Assembly (NCBI GenBank): GCA_932521035.1
Contig: OW051496.1
Span: 4,464,001 to 4,528,000, forward strand
From: Oscheius dolichura
Lineage: Eukaryota > Nematoda > Chromadorea > Rhabditida > Rhabditidae
Direction: 5' to 3'
DNA length: 64,000 bases
This document shows positions 10,848 to 27,307 of the stretch, in pieces. Position 1 is the stretch's first letter, and the number at the start of each line of letters is the position of its first letter. The position numbers were made by a program, and so were the translations under genes. The notes below the pieces were generated by a model. That model was not told the origin of the DNA. It worked only from the letters and a program-made list of their open reading frames with translations, and made no database searches.

Positions 10848-11279
10848 TCAAATGCGTGTGCGCATTATATCTCTTTCAAAATGTTCCGGGGTTATTTGAC
10901 CAAGGAGACGTTTACATCCTGGATTAAAAACGGAATATGCACTAACCTCTCCTTTCTTCTTCTTTCCCAAGCTTAGGTATAATGCGATAAAAATAGTGGC
11001 CATGAATATTACTGTGAAAAAACCAATAGAGAAGGCCCAGAGAAGAAGAAGTAACCAGATTAGGAGAGTCAGACCAACAGTTGCGCGAGGATATTGCTCC
11101 AAGAACGAGTGATATAATCCATTCAAGGAAAATTCCTGTTGAGTAGTGGTAACTTCTTCAGCAGTATAGTCAGACTCATCCTCTTCTTGCACCACCGTAT
11201 CGAGGTTCGTCTGTGCTCGTGCATATCGAATCTTCTCAGCTCTTCTTTGAATGGCTTGCTTATTTCTAGATATTTGCAT
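10848..11279 (-). CDS. SAYSD1: SAYSvFN domain protein (SAYSD1 homologue)
   Basis: Single-exon coding region of 143 residues. The diagnostic C-terminal SAYSvFN motif is present: EVSAYSVFNPGCKRLLGQIT, then PEHFERDI. It follows a hydrophobic hairpin of about 40 residues (TVGLTLLIWLLLLLWAFSIG onwards) that would sit in the ER membrane. The N-terminal half is basic then acidic (EEDESDYTAEE). Human SAYSD1 is an ER membrane protein that recognises UFM1-modified ribosomes and helps clear stalled translocation products; the role here is inferred from that family. The ATG lies 9 nt after a strong acceptor (TTTTTTCAG), a probable trans-splice site. The domain order and overall size match the family. Confidence 0.93.
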   Translation of the reverse strand: MQISRNKQAIQRRAEKIRYARAQTNLDTVVQEEDESDYTAEEVTTTQQEFSLNGLYHSFLEQYPRATVGLTLLIWLLLLLWAFSIGFFTVIFMATIFIALYLSLGKKKKGEVSAYSVFNPGCKRLLGQITPEHFERDIMRTRI

Positions 11280-12694
11280 TTTCTGAAGCTGAAAAAATAA
11301 TATTCAAATGAGAAAAAAGAGAAGTATGAAATATGAAATGGTGAAAGCTGTGAAAATGAGAATTAAGATTTCTTCATCTTTTTCTTTTTGATTCCCATTT
11401 CCCCGGCGCCAAAGGGATTTTTCAAATCTTAACTATACAAAACGCCAGGGTGTCTGTCTGTCTGTCTGCCAAATTTTTTGCTTTTCTCTATTTTTCCGTT
11501 TTCTTCATTGTTTTTGCATGTGTGAAACACTAACGATGGCTCGATTCGCATTTGTAACTATCTCGGGCATTTGTGAAACATTTTCCGGAATTTGAAAATC
11601 AAAATGGAGAGACGGAAAAGCTGATAGCCTGGGACCGCGTTTTTGACGCGGCGAAGCCCTCTTGTCCAGTTACAAAACAGGCGTTCTCGAGTTTGGCCTG
11701 CTTCTATATCCTTTTCGTCCCTTTGACATCTTTTCCTCCCCGTCGAAAAGCGATGCAAACAGCTTGATGCCCCCGACGCTTCGATATGCGTAGACTCATT
11801 CTTCTCTTTTTTGACCAGCTGTTGACCGGCCACGTGTTCGGTTTGTCAGATTGGGGGCTTGCAACCGCCTTGGATCCTCAGCGATCCCTTGTAATCTGAT
11901 ACATCTTTGTGACCGTCTAATCTCACACTTTCTCCTGAACAATCGATAAATCCTCGTGTGTCGCAGTTAATCACATCCCCGTGTGAGAGATCCGCGCGAA
12001 ATTCACCTCACAGATGGTACAGCCCCCTTTACTTCGCACTAATAACATGCCCAACTTCTTTTTATCTTCTTTTCAACACTTTTCTTATCTAAAGCGAGCT
12101 AAAAACACCCCTACCGAAGTGTGCCCCACCGACAATGCTCCTGTTGACCCCCTGACGTCTTTTGAATTCGCATTTTTTGGGACATTTCAATCTATTCTTT
12201 CTTTTTACCTCAAAATGAAGAACGTTTTGTAGAAATACAATACATCTTTATCAACATATATCATTCATACATATAGCACAACGTTTTCCTTATGTGGCCC
12301 CCCTTGTGAGCAAGAATTTCTCCAGCAGATTTTCCATTTCCAATTTTCAATTACTTCCTTTTTTGCTGTTACATTGTATTATCTATTTAATTCAAGAACC
12401 CTGCAAAATAGTGTTTCGTCCTGTTTTGATTGGTAATTTCTGCTGGGTTTCTTCCCTAACTCGGCCAAACTGGCCACTTTCACAATTATGATGCGTTCCA
12501 TTTTGGAATTACATTACGGTAAGCTTTCCATTCTTCAATAGATCTCTACTTCAGTCTGTGTGCTAAAAGTAGCGACCGAGTCTGGAGGCGGGGCTTGAGG
12601 GCGGAGCGCTGCCGAAACTGTCCCCTCGGCCGGTCATTCTTTCCCTTTCTCTCTCGATTTAACTTTCCCCTATACAATCTGGCCATTTTTAGAG
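11280..12694. other. Intergenic between divergent genes SAYSD1 and ENT
   Basis: About 1.4 kb without a recognisable gene, mostly AT-rich, becoming GC-rich near 12.59 kb. It must contain the promoters of both divergent genes. It includes a short TGTC run (TGTCTGTCTGTCTG) near 11452-11468. Confidence 0.55.
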
Positions 12695-14514
12695 ATGGGT
12701 TCAATTGAAAAGGAACCGTTTGCTGATTCGGAGGAGCCGGTGGTCCGCTTCACCCGCAGGGATCAGGAGACTGCCGAGATTGAAGGGCAGAGGACCGTCG
12801 AGGTGGAGCCGTTCATCGAGGACCACAAGGGACCCGTCGATAAGAAGCAGATCGTCTACCTGATCATTCTTCTCCATGGGATCGGAACCCTCATGCCTTG
12901 GAACATGTTCATCAATATCGCTCCCAGGGTGAGTTTCGCTTGAATCATCCGGCACAACTCACCCCCTGACACATCCTTCGCTCTAATTTTATCCGTCCAT
13001 TTTAGTACTATTCGGAATACAAGATTATGGAGAGAAATGCCAGCGGCATCCTGGTGCCCGACTCGCTCTCGATGAATTTCCTCAGCTACATGTCCCTGGC
13101 CTCACAGATCCCAAATCTCCTGCTCAACCTGATCAACGTCTTCATCACCGTCCGGGGCGACCTCACCAAGCGCATCTGCACGGCCCTCTCCATCGTTGGG
13201 GCCATGATCATCTTCACCATGTGCTTCATCTACATGGACACCTGGAGCTGTGAGTTGGCCTTCCTCCCCCGGGGTATCATCCTCCTCCTCCTGTTGACAC
13301 AAGGCGGCCCACGATAAGTGGCATAAGCACTTCTCACCTCTCGCTTTTTTTGACCGGACCGTCCGGGGCAGCCTTGAAATGTGATTGATGGAGTAGTTCT
13401 CTCCTTTAAGGGCGTATTTCCTTCACCGTGCTGACTCTCGCCACGATCGCCATCCTGAACAGTGCCAATGGCATCTACCAGAACAGCGTCTTCGGCATGG
13501 CCGCCGATCTGCCCTTCAAGTACACGACGGCCGTCATCATCGGCAACAACCTCTGCGGCACCTTCGTCGCTGTGGTCAACATCATCGCCTTCAGTGGTCA
13601 GTCCTCCTCCCCATCCTCCCCTCAAGGTGGCCATTTTAGTCCTGGACGATGTCCGATCCGCCGCCTTCACGTACTTCCTGATCGCGCTGCTCTGCCTGGT
13701 GGCCTGCTTCTGCTCCCTCTTCTACCTCAGGAAACTGGCCTTCTTCGTCTACCACAAGGAGGAGAGCGCCAAAAAGTCCCAGGCCGACAACATCCAGACC
13801 CCCATCACCAAGCAGGACTACCTCGACACCTTCAAGCAGGTGCCCCTCCTCCCCGTCCTCCCCTATAAGACATACTTCTAGGGCTGGCCGATGTTCCTCA
13901 ACGTGTATCTGATCTTCTTCGTGACCCTCACTTGCTTCCCCGGCCTCATGGCCGAGATCACGGACAACGGCTACGGTCAGAAGTACTCGTTCCTCCTGCC
14001 CGAGCACAACTTCCGCAACATCACCTGCTTCCTCCTGTTCAACGTGTTCGCCTTCATCGGGTCGCTCTTCGCCGGCCGCGTCAACATCCCCGCCAACAAG
14101 CTCTGGATTCCCGTCTTCCTCCGTCTGGCCTTCATCCCGTTCTTCTTCTTCTGCAACTGCCGCGTTGCCCACAGGTATGCCCTGTCTCCTCTTCCCTTTT
14201 GACACCCTGTTTAGGATGTGGCCTGTCCTCTTCCCCAGCACCTGGCTCTACATCTTCACCGCCATCCTGATGTCCGTCTCCTCCGGTTATCTCAGCGGAA
14301 TGGCCATGATGTACGCGCCAAGTGTCGTCGACCCCTCCAAGCAGCGCATCGCCGGGATGATGGCCGGCTTCTTCCTCATCTTTGGTTCGTCCCCTTCCTT
14401 CTTTTTTCCTAATAATAGAATCTAGGAATTGTCTCCGGTCTGGCCTTCACCATCCTGGTCATCTTCATCCTGACCCACTTCGGCCCGGTGACCCCTCACG
14501 TGCTCAGCGTCTAG
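12695..14514 (+). CDS. Equilibrative nucleoside transporter (ENT/SLC29 family)
   Basis: Facilitated transporter of nucleosides across the plasma or an internal membrane. Seven or eight exons join (12695-12928, 13006-13249, 13411-13596, 13640-13839, 13882-14174, 14215-14384, 14426-14514) to about 450 residues. ENT hallmarks are seen: the first helix ends in HGIGTLMPWNMFINIAPRYY, helix 4 region has ANGIYQNSVFGMAADLP, and the second half has SGYLSGMAMMYAPSVV followed by an AGMMAGFFLIFGI stretch. A long soluble N-terminus of about 50 residues is acidic. The large loop between the two helix bundles (HKEESAKKSQADN) is in the expected place, giving 11 predicted helices. The ATG is 2 nt after TTTTTAG, a likely trans-splice acceptor. 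GC-rich codons, like the neighbouring plus-strand genes. Confidence 0.93.
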
Positions 14515-15026
14515 AGGCCTTCTCCCCGCGACATAATCACCTCCGAGTTTTGTAAAACTGGTCTTTCCAAAGTATAACTCAGATTTAATATTAAAAAGCT
14601 TTACGAACCCTCTTTATCACAAATAAACATTATCTTGTTTTTCTCTTCTAATCAAGACTCGTTGTTCTTCTTGGGGAGAAGGAGTCCCCCATGAAAACAG
14701 TCGTCCCCGTCTTGGACACGTCGGGCTTCATCCGTCCTTATCGATCTCCTTCGATCGATGCCGTCGTCCCTGTCCCTCTACCCCTGTTTACCGTGCTCCC
14801 TTCCTCTCGTGACCCCCCGGACCAGGTTATCTCTCTCACTTCTGACCACCCTCCACATTTGCATGGGGCCGAACACCAAGCAGAAGGGGAAGCCGAGAGA
14901 GGGGGAGACCCCCGCCCCCACTAGGGGGCAAATTGTTATCTTCTTTATCAGATAATTCGAACCGTCTGCCTCGGACGCCTTTTTCATTGAATTTTGACTT
15001 ATTTTCCTCCCGGTTTCAGTTTATGT
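14515..15026. other. Intergenic, 3' UTR of ENT gene and upstream region of ABCC gene
   Basis: No gene seen. An AATAAA lies near 14622 and is a plausible poly(A) signal for the ENT gene. The stretch ends with the acceptor GGTTTCAG just before the ABCC start. Confidence 0.55.
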
Positions 15027-20752
<5,726 letters not shown>

Positions 20753-22084
20753 AGAGAGAGAGAGCCAGAGCTTATTCCCCCGACGAGTACCGTTTCTGTT
20801 GAATTGCCTCTTCCTAATAAAATTCAATTATGCCTGCCCCCGTGTCCCGGTTCTCCTGATGAGCTCTACCGGTTTTATTTGAGTGTTTTCCCTCCCTTCT
20901 AGTGTTTTCCTCCGTGAAAAGTGCCTCCAACTACTTTCTGTTCGGTTGCCTTTCTCTCTCCTCCCTATCCACCCGAACAACCAGTCCCTTCTCTCTCGGC
21001 CTCTGCCAACGACGACAATCCCCATTACAGCCGCCGGTGGCACTGTGACCTCCGATCGGCCGGTTAGCTATTATAACACTTTTCCCTTTCTAAGGTCAGC
21101 ACCGTTCCCTTTGTGCGACGATCTCTTCTCCTTCCCTTCTCTCTTTTCAATCAGCTGGGGGTAGACGTCTTCCTCGAGGTGGAATAATATTTCGAGACCA
21201 TCCCAGATACACACTGCGTGACAAAGGGCAGTCGCCGCCGCCCTCCTTGTTTTATTTCTGTCACTATAGTCAGTCCTCTTGATTCCCCACGCTCTCTTCC
21301 AGACCTCTCTCTTCCCCAGGGAACGGATCCTTCCTCCTCTCAAATGCGTTGCCGATCTTGAACGACGAGCCTATTTGAATAGAGAGTAACATCGTAGAAA
21401 GGGCAATCGAAACTGCCACAAAGAGAGTTGAGCCCCTTTCAAAAGAACACCATCCTCCGCCGGTCCGTGCCATCTCTATTTCCCGGCCGCCGCCTCCTCC
21501 TCTCAATGGTCACTTTATGCTTTTCTTTTTTCGAGTGGGCCGGTCTCTTCATCTCCTTCCGTAGTCCTCTCTCCTCCCGTATCCTCCCCCTCCAAAGAGA
21601 CAAACCGTTTGATTGGTTGGTCTCCCTTTCTCTACAAGTAAACAACCAAAGGTATTTCGTGATTAGCATCTTTTCACTGATTCCGCGCGAGATACGGCAA
21701 CCTTTTGACTATTTCGACCCCTCTCCCCTTTTATTTCTCCTGTGTGTTGACTGTACTGAGGTGAGCGAGGGGAAGCTGGTCCCTATCGCCGGCGGCAATC
21801 TTCACGACAGCTCCCACGGAACGGGGTACATTGCCCAAAACAGCGGGCGATTACATCGCCGGGGCCGGCCAAAAAAGCCACCACCTTCGAAGTACTACTT
21901 CTGTTTAACTCATCTGACTTCCGTCTTCCCAACCCCATCAACCACTTTGCCTCATTGAAACTGTCAGATTACAGTTGCACTCATCCTGCCCAAACTGGAT
22001 TGACCAGAATAGTTCAAGTATATTTTGTTCTCTCTTTCCACAGTCACACCATTGCCCGCTCTTTCCACCGTGTCCCTTTCCAGG
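20753..22084. other. Intergenic between ABCC and CHK-like genes
   Basis: Apart from the ABCC 3' end, about 1.2 kb of pyrimidine-rich DNA with no coding signal I trust. A short AG repeat follows the ABCC stop. Presumably it includes the promoter of the CHK-like gene. Confidence 0.5.
20816..20821 (+). terminator. Poly(A) signal AATAAA of ABCC gene
   Basis: Canonical AATAAA 63 nt after the ABCC stop codon. Confidence 0.65.
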
Positions 22085-23512
22085 ATGAGTCTCTTGGAAC
22101 CCTCGGCTGGGCTGTTCGACACCGGCGTCGAGTTGGACGTCGTCGAACGCGGACTTCGAAGAGCTCTCGGCACCACCAAGCGATGTGGACAGAACAAGAG
22201 CATCACCCGGATAGGAGAGAACCAGGTCAGTCCGTCCTCCCTCGTCCCCGCTTATCCGATCGTCAGGGCTTCTTCTCCCGAGTCGGCCTCCTCCAGTGCC
22301 AGTGGCCCGAGGGGACAAATCTCCCCAGCCACGTGGTAGTCAAAGTAAGTCGGGAGATAATCCCTGTACCAGAGAGTACAGATTACGACTCTCCTGAATA
22401 CTATAGCCATGAACAATAGAGGAGGCAAGAAAGGGCTCGAGGTGGCCAAGAAGGACAAACAGACCTGGAACAATAAGGCAGCCAAGTTGAGAAAGGTGCG
22501 GCCAAGGGGGACAGCTAGAGGAAAACTGTTTCAGTGGCACAACAACGAGGTCCTCTTCTACGAGACCATCCAGAAGCTGTCGTCTGTCGAGTGTCTTCCC
22601 CAGCTGTACTGTGGAAGGAAGTTTGACGACGAGAACCAAGACATCGGCTTTGTCTGTATGGAATACGCCGACGGCTGCCACCTCAAACACATCTACGACA
22701 ATCTCAGCTCGAAGGAGGTGGAGAAGGCCCTCATCTCCATGACCGAGATCCAGTCCATCATGCATAAGGTGCCCGAAACGGAGAGACACGACTTCGGAGT
22801 CAGTGCCTACGAAGAGCTCTACGCGGACATTCTCAACTCGGACGTGCTATCCTTTCGGCTGGACGAGCTGCGTCTCCTTGATCCCTCCCTCTCCCATTTG
22901 ATATCAGAGGCAGACCTGGAAGCGAGTAAGCTGCCCTCGACCAAGATGGTCAGGCGACTTCACGAGGATCTCGGCCTGGGCCCGGTGTTTGTCAACGGCG
23001 ACATGTACAGTCCAAATCTATTGTGGAAGATTGATGAAAACGGCGAGTCTCAACTGCACAAAATGATCGATTGGCAGGTGATATTAGGTATTTTGCAGGC
23101 AAGAGATCTCCTGTTTCAGTTTTGTCATTACGGCTGTGCGGCAGAGGACATCGTTCGTCTCCTGATCACCTCCACCTCGACGGAGGACAGGCGAAACGGA
23201 TGGGAGAGGTGGCTCCGTTTGTATTACACCGAGCTAGAGAACAGGATGGAAAATGCTCCCTTCACATTGGAACAGGTTTTCAACTTTCCTTGTGACCCAA
23301 TGATAGGTGATCTTTTCCAGTTGACCGCCGCCTACCGACAGCTGTTCTCCCTGGCTGCCTTCGCCTTCCTCGGGACCGTGCCCGAGGTCTACCGGGCGGC
23401 CACCCAGAACTGTTCAGAGGAGGAGAAGAGGAAGCGACAGATCTCGATGGCCGCCAAGGTTAGAGGTCTCCTCGAGGACCTTCTGGACTACGATGGTCGA
23501 AAGTGCGGATAG
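22085..23512 (+). CDS. CHK/DUF1679 kinase-like protein
   Basis: Member of the CHK kinase-like (DUF1679, EcKinase-related) family, a protein-kinase-fold group expanded in nematodes and insects. It is related to choline and ecdysteroid kinases; substrates in nematodes are largely unknown. Visible landmarks are GFFSRVGLLQCQWPEGTNLP leading to the VVVKI lysine, a hinge region MEYADGCHLKHIYDNLSS, the catalytic stretch VNGDMYSPNLLWK and the DFG-like KMIDWQ, then FCHYGCAAEDIVRLL. The catalytic Asp and the Mg-binding Asn are kept, but the His of the usual HGD is Asn. An intron of 37 nt (ending GTACAG) restores the frame between VVVK and ITTLLNT, and another joins IDWQ to FCHYG. The segment after LEQ may be a stopless 45-nt intron. 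ATG is 1 nt after CTTTCCAG, a likely trans-splice site. Length of about 420 residues is usual. Confidence 0.87.
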
Positions 23513-23555
23513 TTGGCCGTGTATTATACGTGACTGTACATATGGAACCAATTTA

Positions 23556-23561
23556 AATAAA
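23556..23561 (+). terminator. Poly(A) signal AATAAA of CHK-like gene
   Basis: AATAAA 44 nt after the stop. It lies only 25 nt from the convergent stop codon of the coiled-coil gene, so the two 3' UTRs probably overlap. Confidence 0.6.
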
Positions 23562-23585
23562 TATAGACGTTTATCTAGAGATATG

Positions 23586-25844
23586 TTAGCTTCTTAGAAA
23601 GCGCTCAAGACTTCCACAAGAGAATTCCGGCTCCTCGGGGATGGTGGGAGGATGGCCCGACCGAAACGGCACAGGCTCGATGGTTCGCTGGATGGCGACT
23701 TGTTCGATGCGGTGCTCGGAGGCGTGGCTCTGTGACGAACTCTGCGAATGCGATCTCCTCGATTCAGATGGCAGTGACTCCGACAGCTCACGAATCCTTC
23801 GGGACAATTCTTCCAATTCCAAGGCCCTAACATTAAAAATATCTGCTAAAGAAGGCGACCGTCTCCCACCTCTGACTATTGGCCCGAGAGCCATCTTCCG
23901 CCCTCCTGACGTCTTCCACGTGTTTCTTCTCCATGTCGGCCATCTCATCCTCCAAGTTTTTTATTTGGAAGTCGCGCGAGTTGATCTTCCTCTTCAAGGC
24001 GTCAACCTTGTCGGCCAGGAGAATTTTCTCCTCCCTGAGGGCCTTGTTTTCATTCGACAGACTTTTAGACAATGCCTCCAGGGCATCCAATTCTTTTTGA
24101 GACCGACTCCTTTCATTTTGAATACTCTCGTCGACTTCCCATCTTCCGGCCATCTAAAGTGACGACTAGCTCTTCAAAATAGAAAGATACCTCGTGCTCT
24201 AACACATCACACCTGGCCTGCACTGCCTTCAACCTCTCCTCGAGAACTCCAATAGTTGTTAAGTGAGCCTTCACATTCAGTCGAAGCTGCAATACTCTTT
24301 TCATTCTCTATCCTTCATGTCTACCTCAATAATCTGTTCGTCGTCCGTCCCCGACCGTCTTTTCTTCGTGCTCTCCTCCTTCCACCGTGTCACTTCGTAG
24401 TCCATTTTAGCCACCTCCATTGTAATTCTCGAGTTCTCCTCAATCAGCCGAGTGTTTTGCTCACTCGTCTGTAGTAAGACGACGGTCTCATAAACACTGA
24501 ATACTACCTGTTGCATGATTCTGTTTTCATTGGATCGTTTAATCTGTTCCTCCCTCAGCTGTCTCTGTAGTAGTTGTATTTCCACCTGAAGCCATGCCTA
24601 TGATGCCAGTGGGATTTCTTACCATAGCCTCCTCCAGTCGTTTCGACTTTTCCGTGATCTTCTCCTGTATTTCCTCGTTGTCCTCTCTCGTCCTTTCCAC
24701 TTCCATCACCAGAGACCTCTGCTTCTCGTCGTACAGCTGCTCCTCCTGTCTACGTTCGGCCAAGTGAAGCTAAACACCTCCTACACGAAAAAAGAAGAAA
24801 GAGATCCCACCTTGACGGTGGCCAGTTCGTTGTTAGCCGCCCTCAATTTGGCGACCAGAGCATCCCTTTCGTTTTCAATCCGGGATATCCTGCTCTCCTT
24901 CTCTGCCAGCGTCGGGGTGAGGTCGTCCAGTCTCCTCTGCAGTTCCAACATCTCCTCCATCATGGCCCTTTTATCTCGCGAGTCGGCTTCTAGTGAGAGG
25001 TTGACTAATGGAATAATACTTACCCGACCGTGAGCTCAAATCGGACTCGGCCTCTCTCAACCTCAGCTGCAGTTGGCTAACCTTGTCCTCGTTCTGCTTG
25101 GCTATCTTCGTCTGCTCTTTCAGCCTTTCGGAGAGTATCCCGACCTCTTGGTTCTTATCCTCCAGTTGTTGCAACAGAGCCGTGTCGACTCGTCTCTCAT
25201 CGGATATAAAGACTTGAGATGATCTCCCGCTATAAATCTGTTGTTTTTGCCTTGAATAACAGAGAGTACCTGTCTCTCGCGGAGCTTCGCATCTCCCTGA
25301 GTTTATCCAGAGAAGACACTGGTCCTGGGGTGGTCAGTGGTATTTCGCCAGTCCTTCTCGTACTCTGTTGATCTGCCCGCGTCAGCCTTTCTTGAATGAT
25401 CTTTTCCAAATTTGGGTGGAAATCGGGCAGCCGGCACCAGTCTCTGCCATTTAAGGAGACCTCATTGCCTCTGGCCAAAATGGTCCCGAACTCGTCTATC
25501 GTCCGTGTCTGAGCCGGGTGTCCTTCCTGTTCGCCTTGCTCCCTCTTCAAGAACAGGTTCTCCAGCTCCAAGAGCTGGACTTGCTGTTCCAGACTCTTTG
25601 TGTACTGGTCATTTTTATCAGGCGTTTGCTCTGGACAATGGCAGGCCGTTCTAAAGGGGGATCTCTCTTCTCAAAGAATAAAGCACCACCTTTGTTGAGC
25701 CGGGATAACGGCTCTTGGCAGATTTCCAATACTGCCGGCTCGCCTAATCGTTGTGGTGGAGGGCCTTCTTGCATTCGGGTCATTGGCCACCGCCCTCCCC
25801 CGGACTACCAAATTACCCGTTTTTGGGGGTGGGCCCATCTTCAT
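23586..25844 (-). CDS. Long coiled-coil protein
   Basis: Unrecognised protein of about 640 residues, nearly all predicted coiled coil. Exons join from ATG 25844 (MKMGPPPKT, then GPPPQRLGEPAVLEICQEP). The coil begins at YTKSLEQQVQLLELENLFLK and continues through repeated heptads such as LRLREAESDLSS, LQRRLDDLTPTLAEKESRIS, EQIKRSNENRIMQQ, VLEERLKAVQARCDVLEHE and LKRKINSRDFQIKNLEDEMA. A short Ser-rich tail follows (ESRRSHSQSSSQSHASEHR). There is no motor, kinase or membrane domain. A Pro-rich head followed by continuous heptads is seen in many centrosomal, ciliary and Golgi scaffolds, so sequence alone does not fix the role. The ATG lies 5 nt after CTCTTTCAG. It is convergent with the CHK-like gene, with only about 70 nt between stops. 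Confidence 0.8.
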
Positions 25845-26045
25845 TTTGACTGAAAGAGGAAGATAAGACAACACAAAAAGGGGAGGATGATGTAAACAAG
25901 GGTCAGTAGTGGCCAGCGGGCTGGTCACTCGTTACCATGGCTGCGCGCTGGTCCGCTCCGAGCCCGTCACGCACACCTGCCCCTTCCGGGCCGGATTAAT
26001 CATCGAGACCTTTATTACTCTCTCATTTACATACAAACACAACAA

Positions 26046-27307
26046 TTAATAGCTGATTTCCTCTGTCGTGGCGGGAGTCTTTCGTTGTGAGATCCTCTTG
26101 GCGGCCTTCTTCGTCGTCCTGACCATCTTCTCCCCGAGCATACTGTAGACCATGTCGATGAGGGACTCCCTCGGGTTACGGTATGTCATTCCGAGGAGTC
26201 GAATCGACTGAAAAACACATTTGTTATTCTCCCTTCACTTAGGAATGTCACCTTGGAGTTGTCAAATCTCAGCAGGGGGCCGACTCGGTGGCCGATAGAG
26301 ATGGCCTGAGGATCTACTTTAGTGGCCGCGTAGAGTTTGAAGACCCAGTTGGGGGCTTGGATGGGCGAGACATAGTACCCCAAGGGGGCGAACTCCTCCG
26401 CCAACCAGCGGGTCCAATCCCGCATCCAAACCGACGGTTGGCTGGTGATAAGGATTCGTTCTCCGTCAGTCTCCGGTCTCTTCAGGGCTTCGGCATGGGC
26501 AACGGCCACGTCGCGGACATCGACAACACCCAGGCTGACCTTCGGAGCGGCCAGATACGTCCTGATGTCGAGCATTCGGGCGACGACGGTGGCACTCCCA
26601 TGCTCGCAGTTGGACAGAACTGGTCCCGTAACGAATGTAGGATTCAGGACGGTAAGGGCAAAGCGATCGGAGCCGAGACTATTCCAATAGTTCCAGGCGG
26701 CCTTCTCGGCGAGGGTCTTCGACCGGGCGTAATACTCGACGGCCGGGCTGTCGAGATCCGTCCAGCAGGTCTCGTCAAATACTCGGGAACTGTTCTTATG
26801 GCCATCTATACAATATTTACAAGGAAAGGAGAGGAGCGTACCGTTGACTGCTGCACAGCTGCTAGTCATAATAACTTTCTTCACTTCCGGGCATTTAGCA
26901 GCCGCGCGAAGAACGTTCAACGTGCCCTCAATGGCGGTCTTTACAGTGGAAGCGTCGGCTACAATCGGCCACGGAGACGCTACGTGGAGGATGTAGTCAC
27001 AGCCGGAAATAGCACTGAATGGGTCACGTCTCTTTTCCATGAAAATGGGCCCACCTTTGCCAGCACTCAGGGATGAGAAGATCGGCCTCAACCAGCTCCA
27101 GTCGCTCGTCCGCGAAGGGAAGACGCAGAAGGGGAGCCACCTTCTGTTGATTCGTGTTGCTTCTGACAGTGCCGCGGACATGGTAGCCCCGTTGGAGGAG
27201 CTCTTTGACACAGTGGAGGGCCAGATAGCCACTGGCTCCTGTCACGAGTACGGCTGGAAATGGACTGTGGTCGAGGAGGAGGAGGCGACCTCACTTTCTG
27301 TCGACAT
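26046..27307 (-). CDS. Dihydroflavonol-4-reductase-like NAD(P)-dependent oxidoreductase (extended SDR)
   Basis: NAD(P)H-dependent carbonyl reductase or dehydrogenase of the extended short-chain family; substrate unknown in animals. Five exons give about 370 residues. The Rossmann motif is VLVTGASGYLALH, the cofactor-side Arg is in HVRGTVRS, the next landmarks are CDYILHVASPWPI and KKVIMTSSCAAVNG, and the catalytic pair is Y-x3-K in VEYYARSKTLAEK. The substrate region ends with NPTFVTGPVLSN. The first coding exon holds only MSTE and a split codon; a GTGAGG donor gives the frame into TVLVTGAS. The intron between DLLIPE and RDPFSAISGCDY is best read as 37 nt, though a 25-nt alternative exists. 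The tail is basic (MVRTTKKAAKRISQRK), ending at the stop 26046-26048. Confidence 0.9.

Noticed and set aside
5300-12590. AT-rich block as horizontally acquired DNA
   Set aside because: It holds spliced, typical animal genes (POU, SAYSD1, Rab), and other edges lie inside intact animal genes.
13636-14241. Minus-strand acidic 201-codon frame
   Set aside because: Antisense shadow of the ENT gene; Glu/Val/Gly-rich composition is typical of reverse reading GC-rich transmembrane exons.
20828-21958. Overlapping open frames on both strands between ABCC and CHK-like genes
   Set aside because: They overlap each other, are compositionally biased and show no family features.
22409-23512. Reading the CHK-like gene as starting at MNNRGGKKGLEV (22409)
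   Set aside because: Two upstream exons restore the family N-terminus (GFFSRVGLL...VVVK) and sit behind a trans-splice acceptor, so 22085 is preferred.
27040-27070. 25-nt intron in the reductase gene
   Set aside because: An alternative donor 12 nt earlier gives a 37-nt intron with an equally good frame, in keeping with other introns here.
26288-27076. Long plus-strand open frame (262 codons)
   Set aside because: It is the antisense shadow of the DFR-like reductase, which has clear catalytic motifs on the minus strand.
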